Shown: piece after piece, positions 19,298 through 31,350 of the stretch | Numbering within the stretch: position 1 is the first letter of the stretch | Layout of the letters: each line of letters starts with the position of its first letter | From: Aphelidium insulamus | Lineage: Eukaryota; Aphelidiomycota; Aphelidea; Aphelidiaceae | Assembly: GCA_036784855.1 (NCBI GenBank) | Contig: JAZDSV010000054.1 | Coordinates: 1-64,000 of the forward strand | Direction: 5' to 3' | Length of the DNA stretch: 64,000 nucleotides | Position numbers and translations under genes: made by a program | Notes under the pieces: generated by a model | Database searches by the model: none | The model's input: only the letters and a program-made list of their open reading frames with translations | What the model was told of the DNA's origin: nothing

Positions 19298-20814
19298 ATG
19301 ACTCCGGAACCAGTTGGTAGCAGCAACGGTGATCGCGCCCCGCCATCACGCACCAACAGCGGTGTATCTGCCACTTCAGGCGCCGCCGCCACAACTCTCT
19401 CCTCGTTCCCGCCCGTCGACAACCGGGAACGTGTGTGTCTCATTGGCAGCGGCAACTGGTGCGTGATTTATATATTAGAACTTGCTCAAGTGATATTGAC
19501 TTGTAGGGGTTCCGCCATTGCCAAGATTGTTGGCAATAACACGCAGCTGCACGCCGATATCTTTTGCCCGTGAGTACATGTAAATGTTTATGCTGGAACA
19601 TCTCTCTTTGTAGAGTTATTTAAATTATCAGGGAGGTGCGCATGTGGGTGTTTGAAGAGATGGTGGAGAACCAGAAGCTCACCGACATCATCAACAACAC
19701 GCACGAGAACGTAAAGTATCTGCCGGGCGTGCGTCTGCCGCACACTGTCCGCGCCTTCCCCAGTCTCCTGGTACGTTATTCTTTCATGTTATAGCTACTT
19801 CTACTCTTTACTAATCTTCTAGGACGCGGCGTGCGATGCCACGATACTGGTGTTTGTGTTGCCGCATCAGTTTGTGAAGGGGATCTGCGGTCAGCTTGCC
19901 GGACGACTGCCGCCCAACGCCAAAGCCATTTCCCTGATCAAGGGTGTGGACGTGGGCATGAGCGGTCTGGTGCTCATATCGGACATTATCCGCGACTCGC
20001 TCAACATTGATGTCAGCGTGCTGATGGGCGCCAACATTGCCTCTGAAGTGGCCAAGGAGCAGTTTTGCGAGACCACTATAGGTGTGTATTTTACTTTGTT
20101 GACGAATAACTGCTGACACTTTGTGTAGGATACCGGTTAGTGCGACAAAATACGACTATAAACAGAACTAACTAACCTGCACAGTGATCGGGAAAATGGC
20201 GAGATTATGCGCAAGCTGTTCCACGCCCCGTACTTTCACGTCAACACCATCGAGGACGTGGTCAGTGTGGAGTTGTGCGGCGCGCTCAAGAACGTGGTCG
20301 GAGTGGCTGCCGGTCTGGTTGACGGACTAAAGTAACCTGATTTAACCTTTTATATTTTATATCGCTGATAATTAATGGCTTATTGCAGGCTGGGCGACAA
20401 CACCAAGGCGGCCATCATCCGCATCGGTTTGATGGAGATGCGCAAGTTTTGCAAGATGTTTTACGCCGGCGTCAAGGATGAGACGTTTTTCGAGAGCTGC
20501 GGGGTGTGTGTAAATCGCATTTTGTCGGCAACTACCAGGTGCTGATATATCAATAGGTGGCCGATCTGATCACCACTTGCTACGGCGGGCGCAACCGTAA
20601 AGTGGCCGAGGCACATGTGCTGACTGGCAAATCGTTCGACGAGCTGGAGCGCGAGCTGCTGAACGGCCAGAAGCTGCAGGGCACCCTGACGGCCGAGGAG
20701 ATCTACCAGATCCTGAGCAAGAAGAATTTGTGCCAGGCGTTCCCGCTGTTCACGGCCGTGTATCGGATTGTTTTTGAGCGGCTGCCACCGCAGCACATCA
20801 CGCTGGACCTGTGA
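19298..20814 (+). CDS. GPD1: NAD-dependent glycerol-3-phosphate dehydrogenase
   Basis: Model: join(19298..19458, 19507..19569, 19632..19770, 19823..20081, 20129..20135, 20185..20331, 20389..20503, 20557..20814), 382 residues. It converts dihydroxyacetone phosphate to glycerol-3-phosphate in the cytosol. After splicing: [20 protein letters not shown] (NAD site), [72 protein letters not shown] with the catalytic Lys, [16 protein letters not shown], and [19 protein letters not shown]. Exon 5 is only 7 nt (GATACCG) and is needed to keep the frame. A 50-residue Ser/Pro-rich N-terminal extension precedes the core. Its 3' flank is copied twice downstream. Confidence 0.96.
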
Positions 20815-20960
20815 TGCGGCCGGTGATAAATGCTGGCCAGCGAATGGACAAGATTGATAGTTGCGTGTGACTGGATGAAAAAATAAAATGGTTGCATAAC
20901 GAATATTTTCTTTTGACCTTTGATAAGAGTATGGATAGTTTGCAAGGGGCCGATGACTCG
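20808..20960 (+). repeat. GPD1 3' end and flank, repeat copy 1
   Basis: From the GPD1 stop through GACAAGATTGATAGTTGCGT and AAAAAATAAAATGGTTGC. It recurs at 23893-24038 and 24040-24197. Copies 1 and 3 continue into a GGATAG-TTGCAAGGGGC block upstream of an ankyrin gene. Confidence 0.85.
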
Positions 20961-20989
20961 GCAATGAAGCAGATGCGCGAAGGGTAAAA

Positions 20990-21830
20990 GTATTTTGATC
21001 ATCTACAGCACATCTGCCGCTGTTTATCTTCCTACAATGGGCAACCACCATCCTCGTTACGGCAAGTGTATCTAAATAATCAAACATATGTGCCACGGAG
21101 AAGAATTCGAAAAGCAGGGGATATTCTTCTTCACGGTGCCGGAAAGGACACATTCTTATTCTTCAATTGACTGATCACCGCGGGCAAATGATTCACGGGG
21201 TGATTATCAGAATGAAAAGTACGAAGTCGAGTCTGTTTCCTTGGAGGTAATGCGTGCCGCTGCAACGTTTCTCACCGTGGGCAGATATATATTGGTTTCG
21301 ACAGTCTCTCCATCACCAAGCCCCCATTCCGTATTATAATGTGCCCGAGGCGATAAAGGACAAGGCGATCCACGCAGTTTACTTGATGAACCAAGATAGA
21401 AGAGCATTGATATCGTATGTATACGAAGATATAATCGGTTATTCAGGACGTGCGCGTCTGCATCTGGCTTGCGAACTTGGTGATCTCGATTCAGCACAAA
21501 TCCTGGTTCCATATATCTGGCCATTTATAAACGCTCTTGATGGAGATATGACTGCACTGAACGTGGCCATAGTCAACAAACATGTGCATATATATGTTTG
21601 TGTATCTCAATAACAATGGCGCGTCCGTGTATTACACATACTACGCTGTTCCGTTTCATTGGGCGGTGTAGAACAAGATGCTATTACATCAACGAAGAAG
21701 AAGTATCCCACCACCGTGGTGATTGTGAAAATAACAGTGGCAACACCGCATTGCACTTGGCGGCTGAGAGCGGTTGTTTTTCCTTTTCGAGATATGCTCA
21801 TTCCAGGAAGTGGTAGCATCTCTAGCATCT
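20990..21830 (+). pseudogene. Decayed copy of the secreted ankyrin gene
   Basis: Sequence matches the ankyrin gene at 24308 base for base over long stretches: CATCTGCCGTTGTTTATC-like start, TGCCACGGAGAAGAATTCGA, CACGGTGCCGGAAAGGA, and later GTCTGCATCTGGCTTGCGA and TTGCACTTGGCGGCTGAGAG. No single frame stays open; small indels and substitutions break it several times, and most middle ankyrin repeats are missing. It lies between copy 1 of the GPD1 flank repeat and the Crinkler-like locus, so it is the upstream partner of a local duplication. Confidence 0.85.
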
Positions 21831-21848
21831 GGTTTCGCGGATCCAGTT

Positions 21849-22312
21849 ATGGACGCACAGATGCCATTAGAGACATTACGCGATGCTCGCAAACAAATGC
21901 ACACCGCGGTTCCCATTGCATTCGTAAGGTAAGAAATGCAAGTGCCGCGTTGTCATCCGCAGTTGCTCAGTTGGCGACCGGTGTATCGCCAATGCCCGCG
22001 CAAAACATTCTGAACTATCTGAACGAGAAGAACCGTCTGGTATCTTCTCGTTCAGGCGAATGGCGAGCCGCTCGACAATTCCGTTCGAATGTACACATGC
22101 ATTCTTAAGAAACAAAAAGTCAGTCAAAAAAGTCACTCTAACACAAAATCTGGTGATGGCGGACATAAGTAGAAGTAATAAAAATAGCAGCAAACGACCA
22201 AGCGGTGGTTATGGTGGGCGGGGCCGTCATCGTGTAAGAATGTGTGTTACTGGCGTCCATTGTGACGACTTATTTTACAGCGAGATGAATATATTTACGA
22301 AATGGCAGATGA
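21849..22312 (+). other. Possible small multi-exon gene, unresolved
   Basis: From ATG 21849 a helical segment begins MDAQMPLETLRDARKQMHT. Downstream segments such as PMPAQNILNYLNEKNRL and KRPSGGYGGRGRHR look coding in other frames, and a GTAAGA...TTTACAG intron at about 22234-22280 would join the last of these to RDEYIYEMADDG and a stop. I could not join the first pieces with consistent phases, so it may be a real spliced gene or a remnant. No family is recognised. Confidence 0.3.
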
Positions 22313-22555
22313 TGGTTAAACTACTGCTGGACGTGATGTGGAACCACCTTTTGCACATGTTGCTGTTTTTGTTGCTTTTTTCATTATCGCTCCGTTCCAG
22401 CTGTAATCGACTTGACCTTAACAGCTCTACGATAGTTTAATAATACTCTCACGTGATTGGTCAAATTTTGACTGCGCAAATTGCAATTAAGCTGTTTGTC
22501 CTTTTTTCGTCTGCCTCTCGCTCTATCTCTCGCTCGCTCGCTCCCCTGCCATTTC

Positions 22556-22658
22556 TGTACTCTCTACTCTCTACGCTCTACTCACTACTCTCTACTCTCT
22601 ACTCTCTACTCTCTACTCTCTACTCTCTACTCTCTACTCTCTACTCTCTACTCTCTCT
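22556..22658 (+). repeat. 7-bp tandem repeat (TCTCTAC)n
   Basis: About a dozen units of CTCTCTA, first imperfect and then perfect, ending in CTCTCTCTCG directly before the Crinkler ATG at 22661. It lies in the likely 5' leader or promoter. Confidence 0.9.
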
Positions 22659-22660
22659 CG

Positions 22661-23762
22661 ATGGACCACGGCAAAGTACGCGTTTGGTACTTGCTCGTCA
22701 AAGCTGATGGTGGCGTGTTCAGAACTCGTCTGTCGACCTCGTGATCCTCTCCACAGAGGCAATTGTGGCTGACCTTCGACATGCGGTAAAGGCTACTAGC
22801 TCCAACAAGCTCGCCGCTGTCGATTCAGATGCTTTAAAAGTGTTCAAGAATATCAACGATCTGCAAAACGATCCGCTTGGTTTGGGGACGCGGACTTGAA
22901 TAATGATGGCTCTTGGCCGGGTGCTACAGAGAATGATGCTTTGATCGTATTGGTACCTGTGCCAACAACGATTGCGCCTGCATTGCAAGGCAAGTTATTT
23001 ACCGTTGAACTCAATATTCATTTGATCTAACTGACCAATTCAGCCACCCTAATTTCTCCGGCCGCGTTCATGGAGTATCCTTTGCCGCTTTTGATGTATA
23101 GCCAAGAACAGCGATATGTTTCGTTGGCTGGAAGCCCGCGCTCGAACCCTCGCTTTCCTCCTAGCGTGGAAGAATGGAAGGGTTTCATTGGCGCGGCACA
23201 GGCATTTGAGTTTCTGCCTACTCGTGATTCCTATTGCTTTCCGCCGTCATTTTCTAGTATCACTGAAGCAAAGATAGCCGAGGCAGAAAAGGATGTTGAC
23301 ACGGTGGTCGATTCAAATATTGCCATGATCCTGTCAGTCTTTCTACAAAAAACGTCGGCCTCCCCCTTCAAATTCAAGACTGCTAGTCAAATGGACTTCA
23401 AAGGTATTCCTGATCACCTGATATACAAGATGGAAGATGGGCGGCAGGTTTTCTATTCTTTTATTGAGGATAAGACGATATACGATGTATCGACGCCACT
23501 TGCGGGCCAGTCTCTGGTTGACTGGTGGGATGAGGATGTGAAGTATGTAAATGGTGAAGGCGTCAAACCGCATCGAAAAAGAATCGATCACGAAATCGCA
23601 CAAGTATACAGCTACTTGTTGAACAATTCGCTGAAATATGGTGTATTGACAACGTACGAGAGTACATGGTTCTTTCATCGCTCGGAACAGGGCCGACTGT
23701 TGATCTCACCCCGCATCGCATACAATTCAGCAACTCCCACCGTACTTCGGTGCTTCTTGTAA
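22661..23762 (+). pseudogene. Crinkler (CRN)-like protein with nuclease-like C-terminus, frame-broken
   Basis: The first part has the CRN header: a ubiquitin-like start (VRVWYLLVKADGGVFRTRL), ADLRHAVKATSSNKL, an LFLAK-like DALKVFKN and an HVLVVVP-like DALIVLVPVP. The frame breaks twice, near 22735 and at the GGGG near 22890, each as if one base were missing. A GC-AG intron (22990-23043, GCAAGT...TTCAG) leads to the C-terminal ORF (about 23044-23762). That part has DFKGIPDHLIYKMEDG, FIEDKT (E-x-K) and HEIAQVYSYLLNN, as in PD-(D/E)xK nuclease domains of CRN proteins; the usual following kinase is absent. CRN proteins are host-targeted or inter-organism conflict effectors in oomycetes and chytrids. 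Either a pseudogene or two base-call errors. Confidence 0.7.
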
Positions 23763-23892
23763 TTCCTGTCCCTTGTCGAACAGGGGCACGAACTGGAGAC
23801 GACGCCTCCCAAATCGCCATTGGGGGCGGCAAGCTCGGCTACCACTCCTGACACCGTGCGCGCGCAATAGCACGCGCAAACCGTGCTATGGA

Positions 23893-24038
23893 CTTGTGAT
23901 GCGGCTGGTGATAATTGTTGTTTAGCGAATCGACAAGATTGATAGTTGCGTGTGACTGGATGAAAAAATAAAATGGTTACATTATAATATTGTTTCTGAA
24001 ACTTTCTTTTTGAGCCGTGATGTGAGTATGGATAGATT
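23893..24038 (+). repeat. GPD1 3' flank, repeat copy 2
   Basis: Begins CTTGTGATGCGGCTGGTGAT, matching the last GPD1 codon, stop and 3' flank, through AAAAAATAAAATGGTTAC and GAGTATGGATAGATTG. It sits after the Crinkler locus. Confidence 0.85.
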
Positions 24039-24039
24039 G

Positions 24040-24197
24040 TTCAGCGAATCGACAAGATTGATAGTTGCGTGTGACAGAATGAAAAAATAAAATGGTTGCA
24101 TAATATTATTACATGTAGAATAATATTATTGTATATGAATCTTTCTTTTTGAAATGATATGGATAGATTGCAAGGGGCTGATGACACGGTCCTGATT
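24040..24197 (+). repeat. GPD1 3' flank, repeat copy 3
   Basis: Begins TCAGCGAATCGACAAGATTG and follows copy 2 directly in tandem. It continues into TGCAAGGGGCTGATGACACGG upstream of the intact ankyrin gene. Confidence 0.85.
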
Positions 24198-24307
24198 GGG
24201 CGATGTTGGATGTCCAAGGGGCCGAAGCACCGTCCTAATTGGGTGTTGCCTGCAGGATTCAGATGCGTCTAGTTTAAAAAAACCATTTTAATCATCTGCA
24301 GCACCAC

Positions 24308-26170
24308 ATGGCCCATCTGCCGTTGTTTATCTACTGCCTACTATGGGCTGCCACCATGATCGTAACGGCAAGTGCATCTAAAATAATCAAATTTATATGC
24401 CACGGAGAAGAATTCGAAATACCAGAGAAAATTCTGCTTCACGGTGCCGGAAAGGAAACATTCTTCAATCGACTGATCACCACGGGCCAGATGATGAGTG
24501 ATTATCAGAATAAGAAATATGATATCAGCACTATTTCCTTGGTGGTGATGCGTGCCGCTGTCACGCTTCTCACCAGGGGTGAGAACGATGCTTATTTCGG
24601 CTCTGACTCCTTCAAGCTCGCCTTTGAGGAGATATACATTGGTTTTGACAGTCTCTCCATTACCACGTTGCCAATTCCGTATTACGATGTGCCTGAGGCG
24701 ATAAAGTTTAAAGCAATCCATGCCGCCGTTTACATGGCGAACCACAACAGGAGACCATGGTCATATTTGCATGACACGATAAGTGGTTTGTGGGGACGTA
24801 CGCCTCTGCATCTGGCTTGCGAAATTGGTGATCTCGATGCAGCACAAGAGCTGATTAAAAAGATGTCCCACGATGTAATTAACGCTATAGACGGAGACGG
24901 GACTGCACTGAACGTGGCCATGGTCAACAAACATGAGCATATGTTTGTATATCTCATTAACAGTGGCGCGTCCGTGGAATATACACTTTATGCTTATCCA
25001 ATTCATTGGGCGGTGAAAAACAAGCAGCACTTTGCCGCTAAGATGCTCTTACATCAACGAACATACAACAATGCTCTGATCACTTGGCCGCCGGCACGTC
25101 ACAGCCATTTGTCGCGCAAAGAACTTGCAAACAGATGCGAGAGCGAAGGCCCATACTACACCCCGCTACTACATGCCGTGGCGGCAAATGATTTGGAGAT
25201 GGCAGAGTTGTTGCTGCAGAATGGCGCCAATGTTGACATGAAACAATGGATTGGCAACGATTATCCATTGGCGGTGGCATTGCGTAATGGCTTCCATGAA
25301 ATGGCAGCACTACTAATTAATAATGGTGCCAACTATGAGAAACTGCGATACAAAATACTGCCAATTGCTGCTGGCTTTGGATGGATTGGAGTGGCGGACG
25401 CGCTCCTTAAGCGTGGAGCAGATCCAAATGTCAGGCAGGGGGAAAATCGCCGCACTGCGCTAATGGAAGCAGCCATTGGAGGCCATGCTGCCATTATAAA
25501 GCTACTCCGCAAATACAAGGCAATATTGTATCTAGGCGATTCGAGCGGTGATGCGGCACTCCACCTGGCCGCCAGAGCGGGAAAGCCAGAGGCAGTTATG
25601 GCCCTGTCGGAGGGTAGCGCTTACGTAAATCTGAGATGTCAGAACATGGAGACGCCGCTGCACATTGCCGCGGCACAAGGAGATGTTGCTATGGCAAAAG
25701 TGCTCCTCAAACGCGGCGCATATGTTAATGCACGAGAGAAGATCGACGGCGATACTCCACTCATTCGAGCAGCCAAAAATCGACACGATGAAATGGTGGA
25801 GCTGTTGGTGCAACACAAAGCAAGCACCAGAAAGAAAGATAACTTTAATCGCCAAGCCCTGCATTGGGCAGCGTTTCATGGCCAACTTCCCGCGATCCAG
25901 AGCTTGGTGGCAAAGAAATCACCCAAAGAGGTGAATGCGAAAAACAAGAACAGTGAGACTGCATTGCTCTTGGCGGCTGCAAGTGGTTGTTGGCAGTGTG
26001 TCAAGGCCCTGCTGGACAGCGGCGCCGATATCAACTCCAAAACACGTGATGGTGACACGGTAATATCCATGGCCTTAAAGTGCATAGACACCGTGAAGAA
26101 GCATCAAGTGTACGCGTACTTGGTGAGCCGCGGTGACGAGCCAGCCGCGGGCGAAATTCTTGTTGGCTGA
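24308..26170 (+). CDS. Secreted ankyrin-repeat protein
   Basis: 620 residues, no intron. It starts with a signal peptide (MAHLPLFIYCLLWAATMIVT, cleavage likely near ASA). A 130-residue N-terminal domain follows (KIIKFICHGEEFEIPEKILL...), with a BTB/POZ-like feel but not firmly assignable. Then about a dozen ankyrin repeats run from residue about 160 to 600 (RTPLHLACEIGDLDAAQELI, TPLHIAAAQGDVAMAKVLLK, TALLLAAASGCWQCVKALLD). The protein is probably secreted or vesicular and may bind proteins outside the cell or in a host or prey. A decayed copy lies at 20990-21830, so the locus duplicated. It is intact and probably functional. Confidence 0.85.
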   Translation: MAHLPLFIYCLLWAATMIVTASASKIIKFICHGEEFEIPEKILLHGAGKETFFNRLITTGQMMSDYQNKKYDISTISLVVMRAAVTLLTRGENDAYFGSDSFKLAFEEIYIGFDSLSITTLPIPYYDVPEAIKFKAIHAAVYMANHNRRPWSYLHDTISGLWGRTPLHLACEIGDLDAAQELIKKMSHDVINAIDGDGTALNVAMVNKHEHMFVYLINSGASVEYTLYAYPIHWAVKNKQHFAAKMLLHQRTYNNALITWPPARHSHLSRKELANRCESEGPYYTPLLHAVAANDLEMAELLLQNGANVDMKQWIGNDYPLAVALRNGFHEMAALLINNGANYEKLRYKILPIAAGFGWIGVADALLKRGADPNVRQGENRRTALMEAAIGGHAAIIKLLRKYKAILYLGDSSGDAALHLAARAGKPEAVMALSEGSAYVNLRCQNMETPLHIAAAQGDVAMAKVLLKRGAYVNAREKIDGDTPLIRAAKNRHDEMVELLVQHKASTRKKDNFNRQALHWAAFHGQLPAIQSLVAKKSPKEVNAKNKNSETALLLAAASGCWQCVKALLDSGADINSKTRDGDTVISMALKCIDTVKKHQVYAYLVSRGDEPAAGEILVG

Positions 26171-26252
26171 CATTGAAATAGAGGATTTTCTTCTCCGCTT
26201 AATCAATCAATTCTCCGCTTAATAAATTCATAATGGTGTTGTATTAACTGCA

Positions 26253-27784
26253 ATGCAACAACAACAGCCAGCATTCCTGGTCGCTGATGCCGCCGCTGCG
26301 GCCGGTGCCTCGCTGTCAGGGGCAGGTCCCCGGACAAGTGCCAGGAGTCCGACCACCACCAATGCATACTACAACAATGCATCGCCGCAGCATAGGGCGC
26401 ACCCGCACGAGCATGACGGCCACCAACACCATAATAATGGCCACCAACACAACCACTCACATAACCACTCACACAGCACGCATTCCCTGCCGCCACCCGT
26501 CTCGTCCACGTCGTCACTGTCGCGCACATCAGAGCTGATGGGTCTGCTGGGCGGTGGTGGTGCCGACAGTGTCTACAATGGGGCCAAGCAGCAGCGCGGT
26601 GGCAGGCAGGGTGGCGTGGCCCTAGTAAGCGGTGCCGCCGGCTTTCTCCGACGCTCCGTGCGCTCCATTGTAGCTGACCGTCGCACGCGGAACGTCTTTT
26701 TCTTTCTCCTCCTCAACCTGAGCTTCATGGTGGTGGAAGTTGTTTACGGTGCGATTGTATATGTGTGTTCATGTATGTGTTACTGTAGTCTGTATGTCCA
26801 TGTCTGTAATGGTAATTATACTATACATCGATATATATAAATATGTGTGCAGGATGGTGGTCCAACTCGCTGGGACTGATGGGCGACGGCGTGCACATGT
26901 TTTTCGACTCGAGCGCCCTGATATTCAGTTTGGGCGCGTCCGTGATTGCAAAGTGGGACGCAAGTGCCGAGTACTCGTACGGCTACGGCCGCGTCGAGAT
27001 CCTGGCCGGGTTCATGAACTGTGCCGCGCTGTTCCTGGCGTCGGGGCGTATCGCGGTGGAGGCGGTGGAGCGTCTGTGGGAACCGCAGCATGTCGACACG
27101 GACCATCTGCTAGCCGTCTCTGTGCTCGGCTTTATCGTTAATTTGCTGGGCATTTTTGCGTTTGAGCATGGCGGTGCCGGTCACGGCCACGACCACAAAC
27201 ATGACCGCGGCCACGATCATCATGGTCATCAGCATGGACACAACCACGATCATGGACATGGCCACGGCAACAATTTACTGATGCATGGAATGTTTCTGCA
27301 CGTGCTTGCCGACACACTGGGCTCCGTGGGTGTGATACTGTCATCGCTGGCGCTGCAATTCTTTGGCTGGACATGGGCCGACCCCGTCTGCTCGCTGTTT
27401 ATCGCCGCGCTGATATTCGGGAGTGTCTGGCCTCTGTTTATCCGCAGTGGCGGTGCCCTGATTCAGCGCACCCCGCCAACACTGGGCAGCGCCACACTGG
27501 CCGCTCTGAACCATGAGGTGCTGTTGAACAATTGTTTTTGTTTGTCCACCTATCTCACGGCTGTCTGTCAGATGATGAGTGTGGGCGGTGTGATGACTGT
27601 GGCCGAGATGCACTTTTGGGAGCAGAGCAGCGAGCTGTACGTCGGCACCGTGCGCGTGGTCACGGCGCGATCTGCCGACGACCAAATGGTCAAGTCGCAA
27701 ATAGCCGCCGTCATAGAGCACAGGGTGCCCGCCGTGCGGTGGCTCACCACCCAGGTGGACAAGGACAACGTCTCTGTAATATAG
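26253..27784 (+). CDS. Cation diffusion facilitator zinc transporter (ZnT5/ZnT7-like)
   Basis: Model: join(26253..26748, 26853..27784), 475 residues, phase-1 intron of 104 bp. It moves zinc from cytosol into secretory compartments in exchange for protons. The long N-terminal extension is His-rich (HEHDGHQHHNNGHQHNHSHN). The membrane core has the zinc-site motifs DGVHMFFD in TM2 and HVLADTLGSVG in TM5. A His-rich loop between TM4 and TM5 (GHGHDHKHDRGHDHHGHQHG) and a GWWSNSLGLMGDGVHM segment place it with SLC30A7/MSC2-type proteins. The C-terminal domain has AEMHFWEQSSELYVGTVRVV. Exact paralog assignment is uncertain. Confidence 0.85.
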
Positions 27785-27850
27785 GGATATTATTATTTAT
27801 ACTTCATTACATGTATATTAAGGGAGGGGAGAGAGCAATAGCATGTCTAT

Positions 27851-30046
27851 CTAGTTATTATCAGCAGGCGCCACCAAGTCATCACGCTCTTCATCAACGT
27901 CACTGCCATCAGCAATCGGCACATATTCATCGTTCAGCGTGCCATCGACGACGTCATTCACATATCTGGATGTGTTAGTTATATGCACTATATGTTTATG
28001 TATATCATTTGGTATCATATGTACCTGTATGTCCGCGACATCAAGGCAAAGACGATAGCCGCTGCAAACACAATGGCGGCAAAGAAGAATGTCTCCGCGG
28101 AATCAGTGTCGAAAATCCGCGATCCAGTGATCACAACCACCACCAGATTGCCCACGGCCACCGTCAGAAGCCAGGCAGCGGTCATGACCGACTTCATGGA
28201 TGCCGGTGCCTGCGAGTATGCTGCACCCAGGTGGTTAGTCAGTGTTATGGAGCCAAATTATGCCACTGTACCAAATTCCAGCCCGGTGATGGAGAAGAGA
28301 ACTTCGCCGGCGGTGAGAATAATGTATTGCGGCAGTTGCCACGCAATGCTGATACACTTGTCCACACACACCGGGTTCTTGGCCTCGTCCTGTCCCAGCA
28401 CCGCCTGCTCCACCTCCAGCTGCACAACGCCCGCAACAATGAACGACAGCCCCACCAGCACCATGCCGCAGACCATGCGCCGCAATGGACGCAACGACAC
28501 CCCCAGTCGCGATGCGGCCGGGTAGACAAACTTTTCAAACATGGGCACCATCACCAAAATCAGAATGGAATTGGCGATCTGCATCTGCTCCGCCTTGAGT
28601 GTGAATCCCCACAGCTGCGGCAGCGCCATCTGCTGGCCCTGACCGACCCACCGCGATGCCGTCTGATCGTACAGCGTCCAGAACAGCGGCAGCGGCAGGA
28701 ACATGTACAGCACGGCGAACACGGCCTTGACGTCTGCCACTACTTTGCGGCCGTGTGTCGGTGCCGCGTAGTCCAGCCAGTGCACTTTACCCCCGGCCGC
28801 ATCGTTATGAGTACCGCTGTTCGCAGACTGCGGAGCCACCTCGGCCACGGTGATGGGACTGGCGGCGGCGACACTGGCCGCACTGTTGCCCTCGCCGATC
28901 ATTGGTGTGGCATCTGCGCCGTGCTGTCGCATGCGCCGCCTATTGGCAACGGCGGCGAAACAGATGCGAATAATCTTGGCCACCACATTGCCGCCGGGAG
29001 GCACAATAACATAGCGCCGCTTGCCGGATGCAAATATCACCGTGGCCACGATCATGAGCAGTGACGGGACACCAAATGCCAGCGAGTAGCAGCTCTTCAT
29101 GCCAAAGCTGTTCATTATAAATTAATTATACAAATATACGTACACACAGAGAAACCAACCATTGCACCTCACGGAGGACGGGAGTGAAGAACATGGACAG
29201 CACACTGCCGGCATTGATGGAAAAGTAAAACAGCGAAAAAAACTGTTGAATCTGACTTGTCTGCGCCGGGTGGAACTGGTCGCCGCCAAATGAAGACACA
29301 CAAGGCTGAATAAATAATATTAAGCCAAATATATTCAAATACAAATTATACGACTATAATTGTAGTAACACACCTTGATACCACCGGTGCCAATGGCCAG
29401 GAGGGACAGGCCACAAAACACGCCCCACCAGTGTGGAGGCACGGGGGGATCACCAAGCGGATCACCGCCAGCAACACCCGGAATGGCGGTGACAGACAGC
29501 ACAATGTTGCCGGTGCAGTAGAGCAGCGACAGGTAGAGTATGGTGCGGAACTTGCCCAGATACGAGTCGGAGAGCATGCCGCCAAACAGCGGGAAAAAGT
29601 AGGCGAATGTGACAAAGACGTGCAGTGTCTCTGTGGCCTCGGCCGAGTCCATGTTCAGATAACTCTGCAGGTACACGAACAGTATGGCCTTGATGCCGTA
29701 GAATGAAAATCTATGTGTGATATGAAGAGATGTGATATGATACGATATGTGCAGTGTGCAAGGACATACCGCTCACAAAACTCGTTGCCAATGATGAATG
29801 GAATACCGGACGGCATCTTGGTGGCGGTAATGTCCCGCACAGCACCATCACCATCCCCAAGGCCATCACCGGGGTGCACATTGTCTGCGCTGGATAGCTG
29901 TATGGTATTACATATGAGTATACTACAGATACACACATATGCCATCTTACCGCGGCGTTAGTGTCACCACCACTGGCACCATGGCGCATGCGGCTACCAC
30001 CCCTAAGGGCCCCATCACCCAGCAGCACGGACGATTCGTCGGCCAT
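27851..30046 (-). CDS. Proton-coupled oligopeptide transporter (POT/SLC15 family)
   Basis: Model: complement(join(27851..27965, 28025..28220, 28272..29107, 29160..29305, 29374..29710, 29770..29897, 29951..30046)), 617 residues, six introns of 51-68 bp with consistent phases. It imports di- and tripeptides with protons. Visible: NEFCERFSFYGIKAILFVYL (the E-x-x-E-R-F-x-Y-type proton and peptide motif), GGMLSDSYLGKFRTI, GTGGIKPCVSSFGGDQF, the FYFSINAGS signature, then after a long loop FWTLYDQTASRWV and TAGEVLFSITGLEFAYSQAP. The C-terminus is acidic. The central loop (about residues 290-370) is low-complexity. Very good match to SLC15-like transporters. Confidence 0.93.
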
Positions 30047-30053
30047 ATTGAAG

Positions 30054-30088
<35 letters not shown>

Positions 30089-30341
30089 TCAATACACTTG
30101 TCGCGGTGTCGCACGATCCAATCAGGCAGCGCGCACTCAATCAAGCACACTGCGTGACAGATATACAAGCACACACACACACCTCATGCCTTTCTCGCTC
30201 TCATTGATATGCCTTTTCTTCACTTATAGAGCTTGTGGCATTTCAATACATTTTCTACCACACTACATAGCTACTATCCCACACAATTGAATTCCCGTTA
30301 AATGGCATCTTTTATTTCAAGCAGTAAGCAGTGTTGTTGTA
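30047..30341. other. Intergenic region with a (GT)n microsatellite
   Basis: Contains about 13 GT units at 30058-30084, close to the POT start codon, and two short CA runs. It is the space between the head of POT and the tail of ARF6. No gene is seen. Confidence 0.6.
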
Positions 30342-31078
<737 letters not shown>

Positions 31079-31350
31079 GATGGCGAATGGTTATATGGAT
31101 GTATGCGTGTGCAAAGTGTGTGTGTATGCAAAGTGTGTGGTGGTGCCTCCTGACTGAACTGAGACTGAAAATTATAGTATTGTCTAGTGAAATTGGTGGC
31201 TGAATCACGTGACCTGACTGATTATTCTATCTCAAACTTGACAACAGAATACTTCAGGGACAAGAATATCAGATAAAATTATCATAAATGTGTTAGAATC
31301 ATTGTTGGATTATTGCTGTGTTTCTTGTCGGGGCATTCAAAGGATGTAGC

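Noticed and set aside
22556-22658. (TCTCTAC)n as an internal telomere repeat
   Set aside because: Not a known telomeric unit, not at a chromosome end, and directly next to a gene; treated as a minisatellite.
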